Assembly (NCBI GenBank): GCA_004431415.1
Contig: QPMI01000429.1
Coordinates: forward strand, 124,001 to 188,000
Origin: Cyanophora paradoxa
Lineage: Eukaryota > Glaucocystophyceae > Cyanophorales > Cyanophoraceae
Length of the DNA stretch: 64,000 nt
Direction: 5' to 3'
The notes beneath the pieces are model-generated. The model had not been told where the DNA came from, made no database searches, and saw nothing but the letters and a program-made list of their open reading frames with translations. The translations under genes were made by a program, and so were the position numbers. Position 1 is the stretch's first letter. Every line of letters starts with the position of its first letter. Of the stretch, positions 50,523-59,476 are shown in pieces.

Positions 50523-52016
50523 TCACACATAGTAGCCCTCGAAATCAATTCGGCATGCCGAAGCAATATTCGTCGTGAGCACCCAGATTACGAGGGTTCT
50601 CACAGATCTCGGGTTCGCTAAGAAATGTTCGTCGGGCTCCGCACTTCCGGCTATTTGATTTGCATTGGTAAACACTCTCGTCGCGCCGGCTTCTGTGTAT
50701 GTAACAAGCGCAGAAACTCCGGGAGTGAGCTGGTAATCGATCTCAAACGTTTTAATATAGTTGCCATTCGCAGCCGGCTTCATTTTTATTGAGGAAAGCA
50801 TGAACAGACGCGGAAAATCGATGCGTAAATAATTGCCTCCCGACCTACTACCTTGCGGCGGGTTGGTAAATCCCACCCACCCCGTAGCATTCGACCAGCG
50901 GGCATTGGAGGCTGTCCCGAATTCCGCAATAAAAGCGCTATTATCGAGCGGCACCCAGTTGGACTCCGGGGGTGCGCTTACATCTGTGCACCCGGACAGA
51001 TTAATTATGGGAACGTCGCCCTCTGATAAATTCATTGTCAGCACTGAATACATCGCATTAAAATACGTTTGCTGTGCGGAAACAAACGCGAGCGCTTCCG
51101 TTTCCAAATATTGCAGGTGACTGGTCGTGATCGTATCGAGGGTCATTTTGTCTTTCGGTAAAGGCACGCTCAGCTTATAGTAGCGATCGTAATTCTGATC
51201 ATCGTTTCTGGGTAAAAGTTCCAGCAGCTTTACGTGGGCGTTTAGATCGCTCGACTCTAAGAACATGCTGAGAATTGGCGATCCTGTGGCGCTTAGCATC
51301 CATTGCACGATCCCCCAATTTTTCATAGTGTCATACGAATATCCAGATGTCGCCTTATCAGAGTCTTGGACGTGACCCGCCGTAATCGAGACCACTATAA
51401 GCTCCTCCTCGCAAGAGTTTCCGAATAAAGTGCGGGCGAATGTGTAGCCGCAAACCCCGGGCGAATTATTTCCACTCATGCAACCATCAATTAAACAGTA
51501 TGTTCTTCCGGCGACTGTGACTTGTTTCGGCTCGAAATAGGTCGGAGCAGCCGAGGTAGCCCTTGCAGCATCGCGCACAAGCATCCCATTAATGTCTTCA
51601 TCGTTGCTTGAAATAAAAACGGGGGACATTAAGATCGTGTCAAATGCAGTCACGATGGTTGGTTTATAGAGATCCGCCATGGTCGCTGAGCCGCAGAGTT
51701 CCAGAGCCACAGCTTCTAAGTTAGTTGCTTCGTACTTTGGGCGCTGTACAATCGATGTAAGCACTCGTGGATTCGCGAAAATCAGCGGTAGCTTCGCTTT
51801 GTAGAGCGCCAGAATATCAGTAGCAGTATATTTAGGGGCGCCATCGGTTCCCTTGATATTCAATAGGAGCGCGATTAATCCACCTGTGGATGTTCCCGCA
51901 AAGCAGTCGAATAGCTGTTGGATTCGTTTACCTGTTTGTGCTTCAATCTGTGCCAGTATAGCAGCCTCGATTATTCCGCGCGACCCCCCTCCACTCAGAC
52001 ATAAAACGGTCTTCAT
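50523..52016 (-). CDS. Patatin-like phospholipase with C-terminal discoidin-like domain
   Basis: 497 residues. Patatin landmarks: LCLSGGGSRGIIEAAIL (oxyanion Gly loop), DCFAGTSTGGLIALLL (G-x-S-x-G nucleophile Ser) and LIDGCMSGNNSP (Asp of the Ser-Asp dyad in the DG motif, here DGC). The catalytic domain spans roughly residues 1-300. The last 150 residues (RWSNATGWVGF, NYLRIDFPRLFMLSSIKM, ASACRIDFEGYYV) match the strand pattern of F5/8 C (discoidin) domains that bind glycans or lipids. The reaction would be acyl-ester hydrolysis of membrane lipids. By analogy with the phospholipase of parvovirus capsids this could help membrane crossing, but that is inference. Start MKTVLCLSG follows TATATAAGATA. 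Confidence 0.75.
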   Translation of the reverse strand: MKTVLCLSGGGSRGIIEAAILAQIEAQTGKRIQQLFDCFAGTSTGGLIALLLNIKGTDGAPKYTATDILALYKAKLPLIFANPRVLTSIVQRPKYEATNLEAVALELCGSATMADLYKPTIVTAFDTILMSPVFISSNDEDINGMLVRDAARATSAAPTYFEPKQVTVAGRTYCLIDGCMSGNNSPGVCGYTFARTLFGNSCEEELIVVSITAGHVQDSDKATSGYSYDTMKNWGIVQWMLSATGSPILSMFLESSDLNAHVKLLELLPRNDDQNYDRYYKLSVPLPKDKMTLDTITTSHLQYLETEALAFVSAQQTYFNAMYSVLTMNLSEGDVPIINLSGCTDVSAPPESNWVPLDNSAFIAEFGTASNARWSNATGWVGFTNPPQGSRSGGNYLRIDFPRLFMLSSIKMKPAANGNYIKTFEIDYQLTPGVSALVTYTEAGATRVFTNANQIAGSAEPDEHFLANPRSVRTLVIWVLTTNIASACRIDFEGYYV

Positions 52017-52058
52017 TATCTTATATACTTCTTATATATCTTCTTTGTTATAAAGAGG

Positions 52059-55000
52059 ATGTCGTTCCTGAATCCGAGACCCGATGCACGAGTAATTAAT
52101 TCGACCACGCAGATAGAGGACACTGACCAGGTAAACACCGAAATTCGTGGTCTATCAGAATAAATTACAATGCAGACCGCGAAGATCCAGTCAGTGGAAC
52201 ACCGAGCAGACCCGCAGCTTTGCAGTTAATGAACGTCGAGAAAGGGGATCATAAACTTGGAATCGACTTTTTACTTGATGATAACGAGCGAAACAGAGCT
52301 GCCAGCATCCAGGCGACTCGTCAGTTACCGAAAACGGTGCGATATAATCGCAGGAACATCCCGAAAGCATTCGATAGAGGTCGCTTAAACTTCTTCATTC
52401 AAGATGAGAGCGGTTTCCAAAATGCAGCTATGAGAATCGTGGATAATAGCACACTTATAGCGGGAGTATCCACACGGAAAACAAAGGTAGAGGTCGTCCA
52501 TGATCTCTCAGCAGGTAATCTAACGACGAGTAATATTACAGCAAGTAACATATCTACAAATACTCTTAACGTAAACTCGCTTAACTCCGAGTCGTTTTTC
52601 GCCACCAATGTCGCAACCTGTAACCTAAACATCGAATCCTTTGTGATTCAGAAGAGCGAATCGGTTCCCCAGATAACAGAGGGTGTTTTCACATTAGACC
52701 CCGCGAAACCGACCTTAGAAATTGTCGAAAATGGGAACGTTGTGGATATAATTGGCGCCAATGCTCCGAATGTGAGATCCTTAGCACTTGATAAAACGAC
52801 TATATCATTTGCAGAGGAGATTCCGGCTTTTACCACAGAGAAACAGGCACTGAGAACAGATCATGTTTACATTACCAGAGACAATATAAACGATCTTTTA
52901 GGCAAGGACATCGTAAAGGCGTTTTTGGAGTTCGAGAGGAGCAAGAACACCAAAGATTCCAGCCAGGATGGAACCCTCACGACCCACACTACTGAAATCG
53001 CGGCTTTGCAATCCGAAATTAATGCTCTGTTTGCAGCAGATGGAGCGCTTGCAATTACCTTAGCCCATATTCTATCGAAAAGGAACATTTACCCCGCGAC
53101 TGATAACACATACCGGGTTGGTTTATCGAATCTGAGATGGTCAGAGGTGCATGGAGTTTCCATGTTTGCCTCCAATTTAATCCTTCCATTTAATCACTCA
53201 CTCCGACCCAATCAGATTCTCACCAGTGATAATGCACTGATCAGCTACACTGACTTTAATAGTAACCTTTCCCGCTCGGTTTCGCGGACTGAGACCTACA
53301 CTGTCGAGGGATACCCTCAGCAGATTGCAAATGGGGTCTTTGTCGCTTATGTAGGCAAACCTACATATACATTCACTTGGGATCAGTTGGGTGTCACAGG
53401 TTTCGAGACGACTATACCCACTGTTTCATTGGTGGATCACACTACTTATTATAATCCTATCACTAACAATAATGAATCGAATAAAGCATTTATTCAAAAT
53501 GTCACCTCCACAGGGTTTCAGGTTTCGTTTGTCATTAACGAGACATACAATTTACTTATCATCCGAAACAACTTATTGACTTCCGAAGCTACTATAAGTT
53601 TCACTCTTACCATCAATTATATCACCCCTGAATTCGATAGCGAACCCAGAGTAAAGGTTTACCGAGATTTACAAGGTAGCAATATCGTGCCCTTCTCACA
53701 GAATTTCGATCTTGGTGCGAATTCTTTAAGGTGGAACACAGTTTATTCTTTGAGTGCAAACACCTGTAATATTGTAGTCGCAGGTTCATCGGCTACTATT
53801 GGAGATCTGACCGCGCCTTTTAGAAAGGAGTATCTTAAAGAGCTGTATATAACAAAGTCTGATTTACCAGATGCTATTTCGTTGGTGCTCTCCCCACTCC
53901 CAGCATATCCTACCACAATGTGAAAGACACAAGTAATGTAGTGCAGAGAGGAAGTAAAGTATTCCAGGCATCCGAGATAGGATCGGTCTCATATAGATAT
54001 CTTGCAGGGGTTCCAGCGAGTTTTAATTTCACATTTGAGTCTCCATTTGTCTCTCCTCCTACCATTGAAATTACAGACCCGAGTCTGTATGTGGTCAATG
54101 ATGGCTCATCTACCTCTCTTCAAAATGCACCAGCTGGCTACTCCCCGTTTGTTGCAACTAACATAACAACCACCGGCTTTACGCTCGTGGGAAATGCAAC
54201 AGTGACATATGCTTTATCAGGGTATCCTATTGGGTTGTATTTTGCGAAATTTAATCTCTCTGTTATCCCAGCAGTTTCCCTTTCTCCTCCCTTCACTGTG
54301 AGTTGGAAGGCAACAGGAACTATTCCGCGATTTGACCCCGAAGACCGATTAAAAATAAGGTATCCTCTCGATGTTACCGACATTCATACTACGAGGATCA
54401 ATGGGCAGAACTTCGTATTTAATGGAACCAATGCTACTCTGATCGATAATCGAGTTACAAATAATTACTTTTTCGATTCTCGATACATTAATACTTGCAA
54501 CATTGTCATACATAAAACGTTTGAGGATCGCAGTAAGACCTTAACAGTCACCTTGCCCACTCATTCGAATGTCTCAGATGGATTTTACTATTATCTGTTA
54601 AATCGCTATTACACCTCTTATATTCCATATCCTTCTGAGACTGTCAGCATGAGCTATCCAAAGTCACCCTAACATCGACCAATGCTGACTTCTTTGGATC
54701 CACAGACTTCATGAGAGACTTCTTTTATTTTACATCCTCCACAGATGGTCTCTTAGTTTATTACTCTTACAAATATGAGTCTATTGCTACCCAAATCGAA
54801 AGCCACCCAAACACTGATGTGATCACAGCAGGCGATAAGAAATATATAAAAACCGCTTCCCCATGGGTTTGCACTGTCCGGCTCGATGACAGATACACTC
54901 CTAACCTAAATAACATTGGATTGCACTCGACATGCAATATTTATGTGCAAGGTGCGATTTCGGCTTCGAAGTACTTTGAGGGTGGGAATTGTGATACAGG

Positions 55001-55769
55001 ACATAGGTTGCTATCGCGAAATGGACTCTTTGAGTCATTCAGTGGGACGGCTCTACCGCCCTTTATCAGGGACACAGTCTATGATACCACATGCAATATT
55101 TGGGTGTGTCGATCTGTGAGCAATCCACCTGTGACACAGGAATTATACAAGTATCTCGCAGATACCTATGGTGCAATCTCAGGATCCTCCACAGGAAATC
55201 CAGCGACGGCTCCAATCGTGTTTGCGAATGCATACACAGCGCCAACCTCATTAGCAGGGTCGACGGAACCGCCCCCAGATTCAGATCCTAACTTGCCTCC
55301 TGATGAGTCAGACCCACAGACCCCACCTACCACTGATCCTACAACACCTAATAATCCCACAAATCCTACTAATCCAGTCGGAGCACCCGGATCTGATCCA
55401 GGAAATTTAGTGCTTATCATTCTCTTGCCGATTCTCGGTGCTCTTGGGCTTGTGCTTGCATACAAATTCCGAGCTCTATGTTGTGCTTGCATAGACAGAA
55501 CCATTGCAGGAGCAGGTAATAAATACTCAACACCAGAGCTTAATGTGACCCAAACAGCCGAAGGAGATGTGGGGTTAGAGGTGAGGTCAGCCGAGGGGCA
55601 TGGTCTTAGTGTTGTGAGAACTGATCAACCACCAGCAAGTAGGGCAGCACCCAAAAAATCACGAGCAGAACGAATGGCTGAATCAATAATGAATGAAAAT
55701 GCAGACTTTATGGCGGAAATTGCACAACGAGAAGGGAGAATATATGAACATGTTCCAAATGTTATGTAA
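52059..55769 (+). pseudogene. Long fibre-like surface protein with C-terminal membrane anchor, frame broken three times
   Basis: The start MSFLNPRPDARVINSTTQIE (52059) follows TTATAAAGAGG. A one-base loss near 52160 moves the sense to INYNADREDPVSG and the long frame to 53923 (T/S/N-rich repeats, trimeric-fibre-like). A slip near 53915 continues as NVKDTSNVVQRGSKVFQ to 54672, and a slip near 54655 gives VTLTSTNADFFGSTDF and the last frame to 55769. Joined, it would be about 1,240 residues. Near the end is a Pro/Thr/Asp-rich stalk (PNNPTNPTNP), a hydrophobic helix VLIILLPILGALGLVLAY (about 55404-55470) and a basic tail with KFRALCCACI. It is therefore a membrane-anchored adhesin-like protein. 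Alternatively the parts are separate genes; shared style and continuous sense argue for one. Confidence 0.6.
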
Positions 55770-55807
55770 CAACCTTAATTTTTGTAGTATGCCATAATAG
55801 AGAAATA

Positions 55808-57196
55808 ATGACGGAGCCCATAGTAGAAACGACAATAAAGAATGCTGTCTTGGATAATCAATTTTATATAACCCATGCCAATATACCCAGTGAATCCAAT
55901 GACCTGATAGTAGATCTAAAAGGGTATGTGATGGGAGCTATGGCTTCCAACCTGTGGAATGACATTTTTGGTTACGAGTTTGGTCACATATATGACATAG
56001 CAAATGGGATTGGTTATGTGGATGCAATGGCAGGAACAGCCTTTCGAAATCTAAATTGCAACTGTGTGGGTGGGTGGATGTTTCAGATCTGTTCAAATGT
56101 CGATCCTACTATTGATCCCGCCACGATAACCTTTGATTGCAATCTGTTTGCCCCCAAAACCATTTTCTCCATCACTTGCAATCTCGTTAATTCGGATGTG
56201 CCCATAGTAGCACCTGTAATAGGTGCATCAAATATGTATATCCAAAGAAATCCGGTCGTGCATACAGGCGCCGAATTTATATTAGGCGACAACACCCCAA
56301 TTAGTCGACTCGAATTGCCCACGAATTTCACCTTTAATCTCGTGGATGAGTTCCCTAACAGTCAAAGTCTCATGTATTTCACCTCTGAAAATCGCCTTTC
56401 GGGTGCATTCTCGCCCATCGAGCTCTCTATACCGAAGCAAAAGGTGAGCTATAAAGAGCTTACAGATGTGCCGGCGGGTTTTAGTGGGAAGTGGAGTGAT
56501 ATCATTCAGAAGCCGACTTGGAGTAGTGTAGCATACACAGGAAATTACTATGATTTAGTAGGAACTCCCGATTTCACAAGCTATATACCTCGTTGGATCG
56601 ATCAAGGTGTAATTATATCAGAATCTACACTCCCTTTCAATGGGACATGGGATAGGTTATTTACTAAGCCGAATTTGCATGCTGTTGCCACAAGTGGTGA
56701 TTACAACGATTTAACTAACACCCCTATTGCACCGACCTTGCATGCTGTGGCTACAAGTGGGAGCTATACAGATTTAGTTAATACACCAAACTTGCATGCT
56801 GTGGCTACAAGCGGGAACTATGACGATTTAATTAACACACCCACTTCGCCACCTACTCACAATCACAGCATCGAGTTGCTCACGAATTTCGGTAGTTATG
56901 TGAATCCAAATGCATATGTGCAACAAGGGACAATGGATGTAGTAATTCCTGCCGGAGTCTATTACAAAGGGGATTTTACCACAGTATCGGGAACCGTTAC
57001 ATTCTCAACCCCATTTTTTAGTGATCCTGTAATTACTGCTACTCTCGAAAACAGTATTATTTTAACAAGTGTCGATTTCACCAATAGCATATATCTCTCT
57101 GCTGAATATCAGTTCGGAAATCGCATTGGTTCAAAAATAAATTCACTTGGATTGCGATATTCACTTGTTACTCGGACATCAATTATAACAGTGTGA
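55808..57196 (+). CDS. Tail-fibre-like protein with tandem 20-residue repeats
   Basis: 462 residues, start MTEPIVETTIKNAVLDNQF after CCATAATAGAGAAATA. Three to four units of the form LHAVATSGxYxDLxNTP lie at about 56670-56850, the same kind of repeat (ATSGxYxDLxxxP) that forms trimeric shafts in phage tail fibres. More degenerate units precede them (SSVAYTGNYYDLVGTPDF). After THNHS a C-terminal beta-rich knob follows. Probable receptor-binding fibre of the virion. Frame intact. Confidence 0.65.
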   Translation: MTEPIVETTIKNAVLDNQFYITHANIPSESNDLIVDLKGYVMGAMASNLWNDIFGYEFGHIYDIANGIGYVDAMAGTAFRNLNCNCVGGWMFQICSNVDPTIDPATITFDCNLFAPKTIFSITCNLVNSDVPIVAPVIGASNMYIQRNPVVHTGAEFILGDNTPISRLELPTNFTFNLVDEFPNSQSLMYFTSENRLSGAFSPIELSIPKQKVSYKELTDVPAGFSGKWSDIIQKPTWSSVAYTGNYYDLVGTPDFTSYIPRWIDQGVIISESTLPFNGTWDRLFTKPNLHAVATSGDYNDLTNTPIAPTLHAVATSGSYTDLVNTPNLHAVATSGNYDDLINTPTSPPTHNHSIELLTNFGSYVNPNAYVQQGTMDVVIPAGVYYKGDFTTVSGTVTFSTPFFSDPVITATLENSIILTSVDFTNSIYLSAEYQFGNRIGSKINSLGLRYSLVTRTSIITV

Positions 57197-57291
57197 TCCA
57201 AAGCAATCGCACTCTTAAACTCCATTGGATTGCTGTCGGACCTCTCCAAAACAATAATATTCTCACTTAATAAGTAAAGAACAATCAAAAG

Positions 57292-57489
57292 ATGTCGACT
57301 GTATTCACGCCTGTGTTTTCTTTGAGTGCAAGTGCTGTCCATAATGTCCAACACACAGTCTATGATTTATCTCCGAGCCACCCTTCGACTGAGACAGCGA
57401 AAACCGATTCTTTAATGACCAAAGCATACTCAGAGTCAAAGAACTCAGAGCTGACAAGATTGATGGACTCGTTAAAGCTACTCAAATGA
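57292..57489 (+). CDS. Small hypothetical protein, fibre module
   Basis: 65 residues, Ser/Thr-rich then a Leu-heptad end (SELTRLMDSLKLLK) that could trimerise. Its stop overlaps the next start in an ATGA (57486-57489), so translation may be coupled, or the two may be one protein separated by a slip. Confidence 0.45.
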   Translation: MSTVFTPVFSLSASAVHNVQHTVYDLSPSHPSTETAKTDSLMTKAYSESKNSELTRLMDSLKLLK

Positions 57490-58286
57490 TCGTATCGAAT
57501 CGACCCGCAATCTCTTCGGGGCTGGTCACCAAAGAAAATCTATATGAAGGTCAACAGGATTCCAAAACGGCTTTTAATCCGGCTGATAGGAATTCGGCGG
57601 CTTTCCAAGTTTACAGTGGTGGGGCATGGATTGGGACTGGCTTGGGTGTGAATGGTAATGCGACAATTACTGGAAGCCTTACAGCTGGATCTTTTGGGAC
57701 AGTTAAAACGACCACTATTGATTCAGGGGGAAATACAGATTTGGTGATCAAAAGGAATAATGAGAATATCGCTTCTACATTTGCAAACAGCCACACAAAT
57801 TCAACAGGTGGGGCGGTTGCTGGAACTTACAACTGGAAAGGTCTTACAATTAATGGGACAAACTCTTATCTTGCTACTCCTAACCATCCACGGTTTTGTG
57901 TTGGAATTTCCACAACCCTATCAACTACCTCAGGAATATATTTAACCTCGTATGGAGAGGTATGGTTAAACAATGGAAATCACATTGATACTTCGAATGG
58001 TGTTTTCACAGCTCCTGTATCTGGTCACTACAAGTTCATTTTCACAGGTGCGACAAAAGAAGATAATTTACTTTCTCTTGTTCATCTACGAATAAATAAT
58101 GCAACTCCTAATGGTAAATTTTGTATTGCTGTCGTATCGGCATTAAATGTGGTCTCTCTTAGACCCATCTGTTTGAACGTCTCAGTAGCAATGTCTGCTG
58201 GTGATACAGCCAGGCTTTATATTGTTTACGGAGGACTTACTGCTTCGAATTGTCAATGGAGTGGTGAATTAATTTCTGCAACATAA
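57486..58286 (+). CDS. Fibre protein with C1q/TNF-like knob
   Basis: 266 residues. The first part carries SGLVTKENLYEGQQDSKTAF and GNATITGSLTAGSFGTVKTT, as in phage tail-fibre shafts. The C-terminal 110 residues start GVFTAPVSGHYKFIFTGAT, the opening of the C1q fold, and contain SVAMSAGDTARLYIVYGG near its end. A trimeric knob for host attachment is likely. Frame intact. Confidence 0.6.
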   Translation: MIVSNRPAISSGLVTKENLYEGQQDSKTAFNPADRNSAAFQVYSGGAWIGTGLGVNGNATITGSLTAGSFGTVKTTTIDSGGNTDLVIKRNNENIASTFANSHTNSTGGAVAGTYNWKGLTINGTNSYLATPNHPRFCVGISTTLSTTSGIYLTSYGEVWLNNGNHIDTSNGVFTAPVSGHYKFIFTGATKEDNLLSLVHLRINNATPNGKFCIAVVSALNVVSLRPICLNVSVAMSAGDTARLYIVYGGLTASNCQWSGELISAT

Positions 58287-58295
58287 AGTAAAAGA

Positions 58296-58559
58296 ATGTC
58301 GAACATCTACCAAGTGGTTTTAACTGATACTGAAAAACTCGGAATGGAATACTGTGCCTACTCTGTTCAGGATTGGATCGATAATGTTGTTCATAATAGG
58401 GCGAGAATTGCGATTGATGAGATTGTGGACAAAGAAGTTAAATCGTGTATTGCCGCTGGAATTCCGATTCCACTCACAAAGGAAGCGATTGTAGAGCAAG
58501 CGTTTAATCGGGGGACTGTTCAGAAGGCAAGCGAAATTAATGTGAGTGCTCCTATGTAA
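58296..58559 (+). CDS. Small protein resembling phage tail-module proteins
   Basis: 87 residues: YQVVLTDTEKLGMEYCAYSV, then QDWIDNVVHNRARIAIDEIV and IPLTKEAIVEQAFNRG. The combination of an N-terminal TDTE, the WIDN...NRAR..IDEI core and a following helical Glu/Ala segment resembles small proteins encoded beside tail-fibre genes in tailed phages. I recall the pattern but cannot name the family. Being last in the fibre block, it may be a chaperone or fibre-associated protein. Confidence 0.5.
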   Translation: MSNIYQVVLTDTEKLGMEYCAYSVQDWIDNVVHNRARIAIDEIVDKEVKSCIAAGIPIPLTKEAIVEQAFNRGTVQKASEINVSAPM

Positions 58560-58614
58560 AGAAAGAATGAGAGAGGGGTTTATTGTTATTTTTCATAGAT
58601 CATGCATAAGAAAG

Positions 58615-59476
58615 GCATGTATCTTGCATAGTGGGCGGGGCGCGAGTGGTTCCAGTGCATTAAATGGAACATTTCGATTGAATTCGCGAGTTTGTGCAGG
58701 TGGGCATTTTCGGCATGCTTGCTCATGCACAAACTTGCTTTAAAAAGAATAGATAAAGTGCAATTCGGTTTTAACTCTTACGAGTTTTACTATAACATTC
58801 TCGGCATTGATAGTAGAGACCATCCTTTGTGCTTTGTTTTTATTATACTCGCTTGCAGGCTTTTCAATCTTGCAGTGCGAGCATACCTTCGATTGTACTT
58901 CGATCTTCGGACGCGTTTTTAACACGAAATGATAAAGGTAATTGTGATACTCTCGATCACAGTCTTTGCATCTCCACGACAATGTTTTATTCCCTGAGCT
59001 ACTCTTTTTCAATTCATAACTTGATGCCGGTTTTACCTTGTCACAAACATTGCATTGCTTACTCTCAGGTAGATTTACTTGATTGCTTGCCATTGTTACA
59101 GTATATTAACGGGAAGTCTTTAAGTGGGGATCACTTGTTTAATTGGTGGGGCTCACCTTGATTTTTCAATTTGGCTAACTGAAAACAGTCCGGAAACGAT
59201 CGGGAACATTTCATTAAAATAGGGGTCTTACTGTCCTTACTGAGAGATCGGGGGAAAGTTAAAGGGCTTACTGGGAATGGTAAGGAATTAGAAAAATGAA
59301 GAATGAAAGGTTTCGTGATTGGTTTCAGTAAGGAGAGGTTAGATGTTTGAAAAATACAGTGCTAATTTATAATTTGTTACTGAGCCTTACTGAGAAATTT
59401 GAAAATGGATAATGGGCTTACTGAGAATGGTAGTGGGGAAGGTCGCGCAATTGGTGGGGTTGGCCACCCAACGAGC
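58615..59476 (-). repeat. PLV right terminal inverted repeat
   Basis: 862 bases; reverse complement of 35265-36128 except for a few differences, including a one-base indel in an A run (A6 left, A5 right) and C/T at the sixth base. It carries the second zinc-finger gene copy. Confidence 0.9.
58740..59093 (-). pseudogene. TIR zinc-finger gene, right copy, frameshifted
   Basis: Same start MASNQVNLPESKQC as the left copy and identical through CSHCKIEKPASEYN. The A run is then one base shorter and the frame diverges (KAQRMVSTINAENV...), losing the last CxxC pair and ending 117 residues long. It shows that the two TIRs are no longer identical, or that one was miscalled. Confidence 0.75.

Larger units (their letters stand above)
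35265..59476. mobile_element. Integrated polinton-like virus (PLV), 24.2 kb
   Basis: Bounded by about 0.86 kb terminal inverted repeats starting GCTCG(C/T)TGGGTGGCC and by a 6-bp target duplication. Contains the morphogenetic set of the group (double-jelly-roll major capsid, penton-like minor capsid, A32/FtsK-like packaging ATPase), an rve integrase, and a polymerase-helicase fusion. No adenovirus-type protease and no classical long protein-primed PolB of true Polintons were seen, which favours PLV/virophage-like over Polinton proper. Composition is far lower in GC than the host and genes lack introns. Replication and capsid genes lie mostly on the minus strand in the left and centre, with a fibre block on the plus strand at the right. 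Whether it can excise is unknown. Confidence 0.92.

Noticed and set aside
35265-59476. Calling the element a true Polinton/Maverick or a virophage
   Set aside because: The 6-bp duplication, integrase, MCP and ATPase are shared by all these groups. No adenovirus-type protease or long protein-primed PolB was seen, and virophage-specific protease and penton features were not recognised, so polinton-like virus is the safer label.
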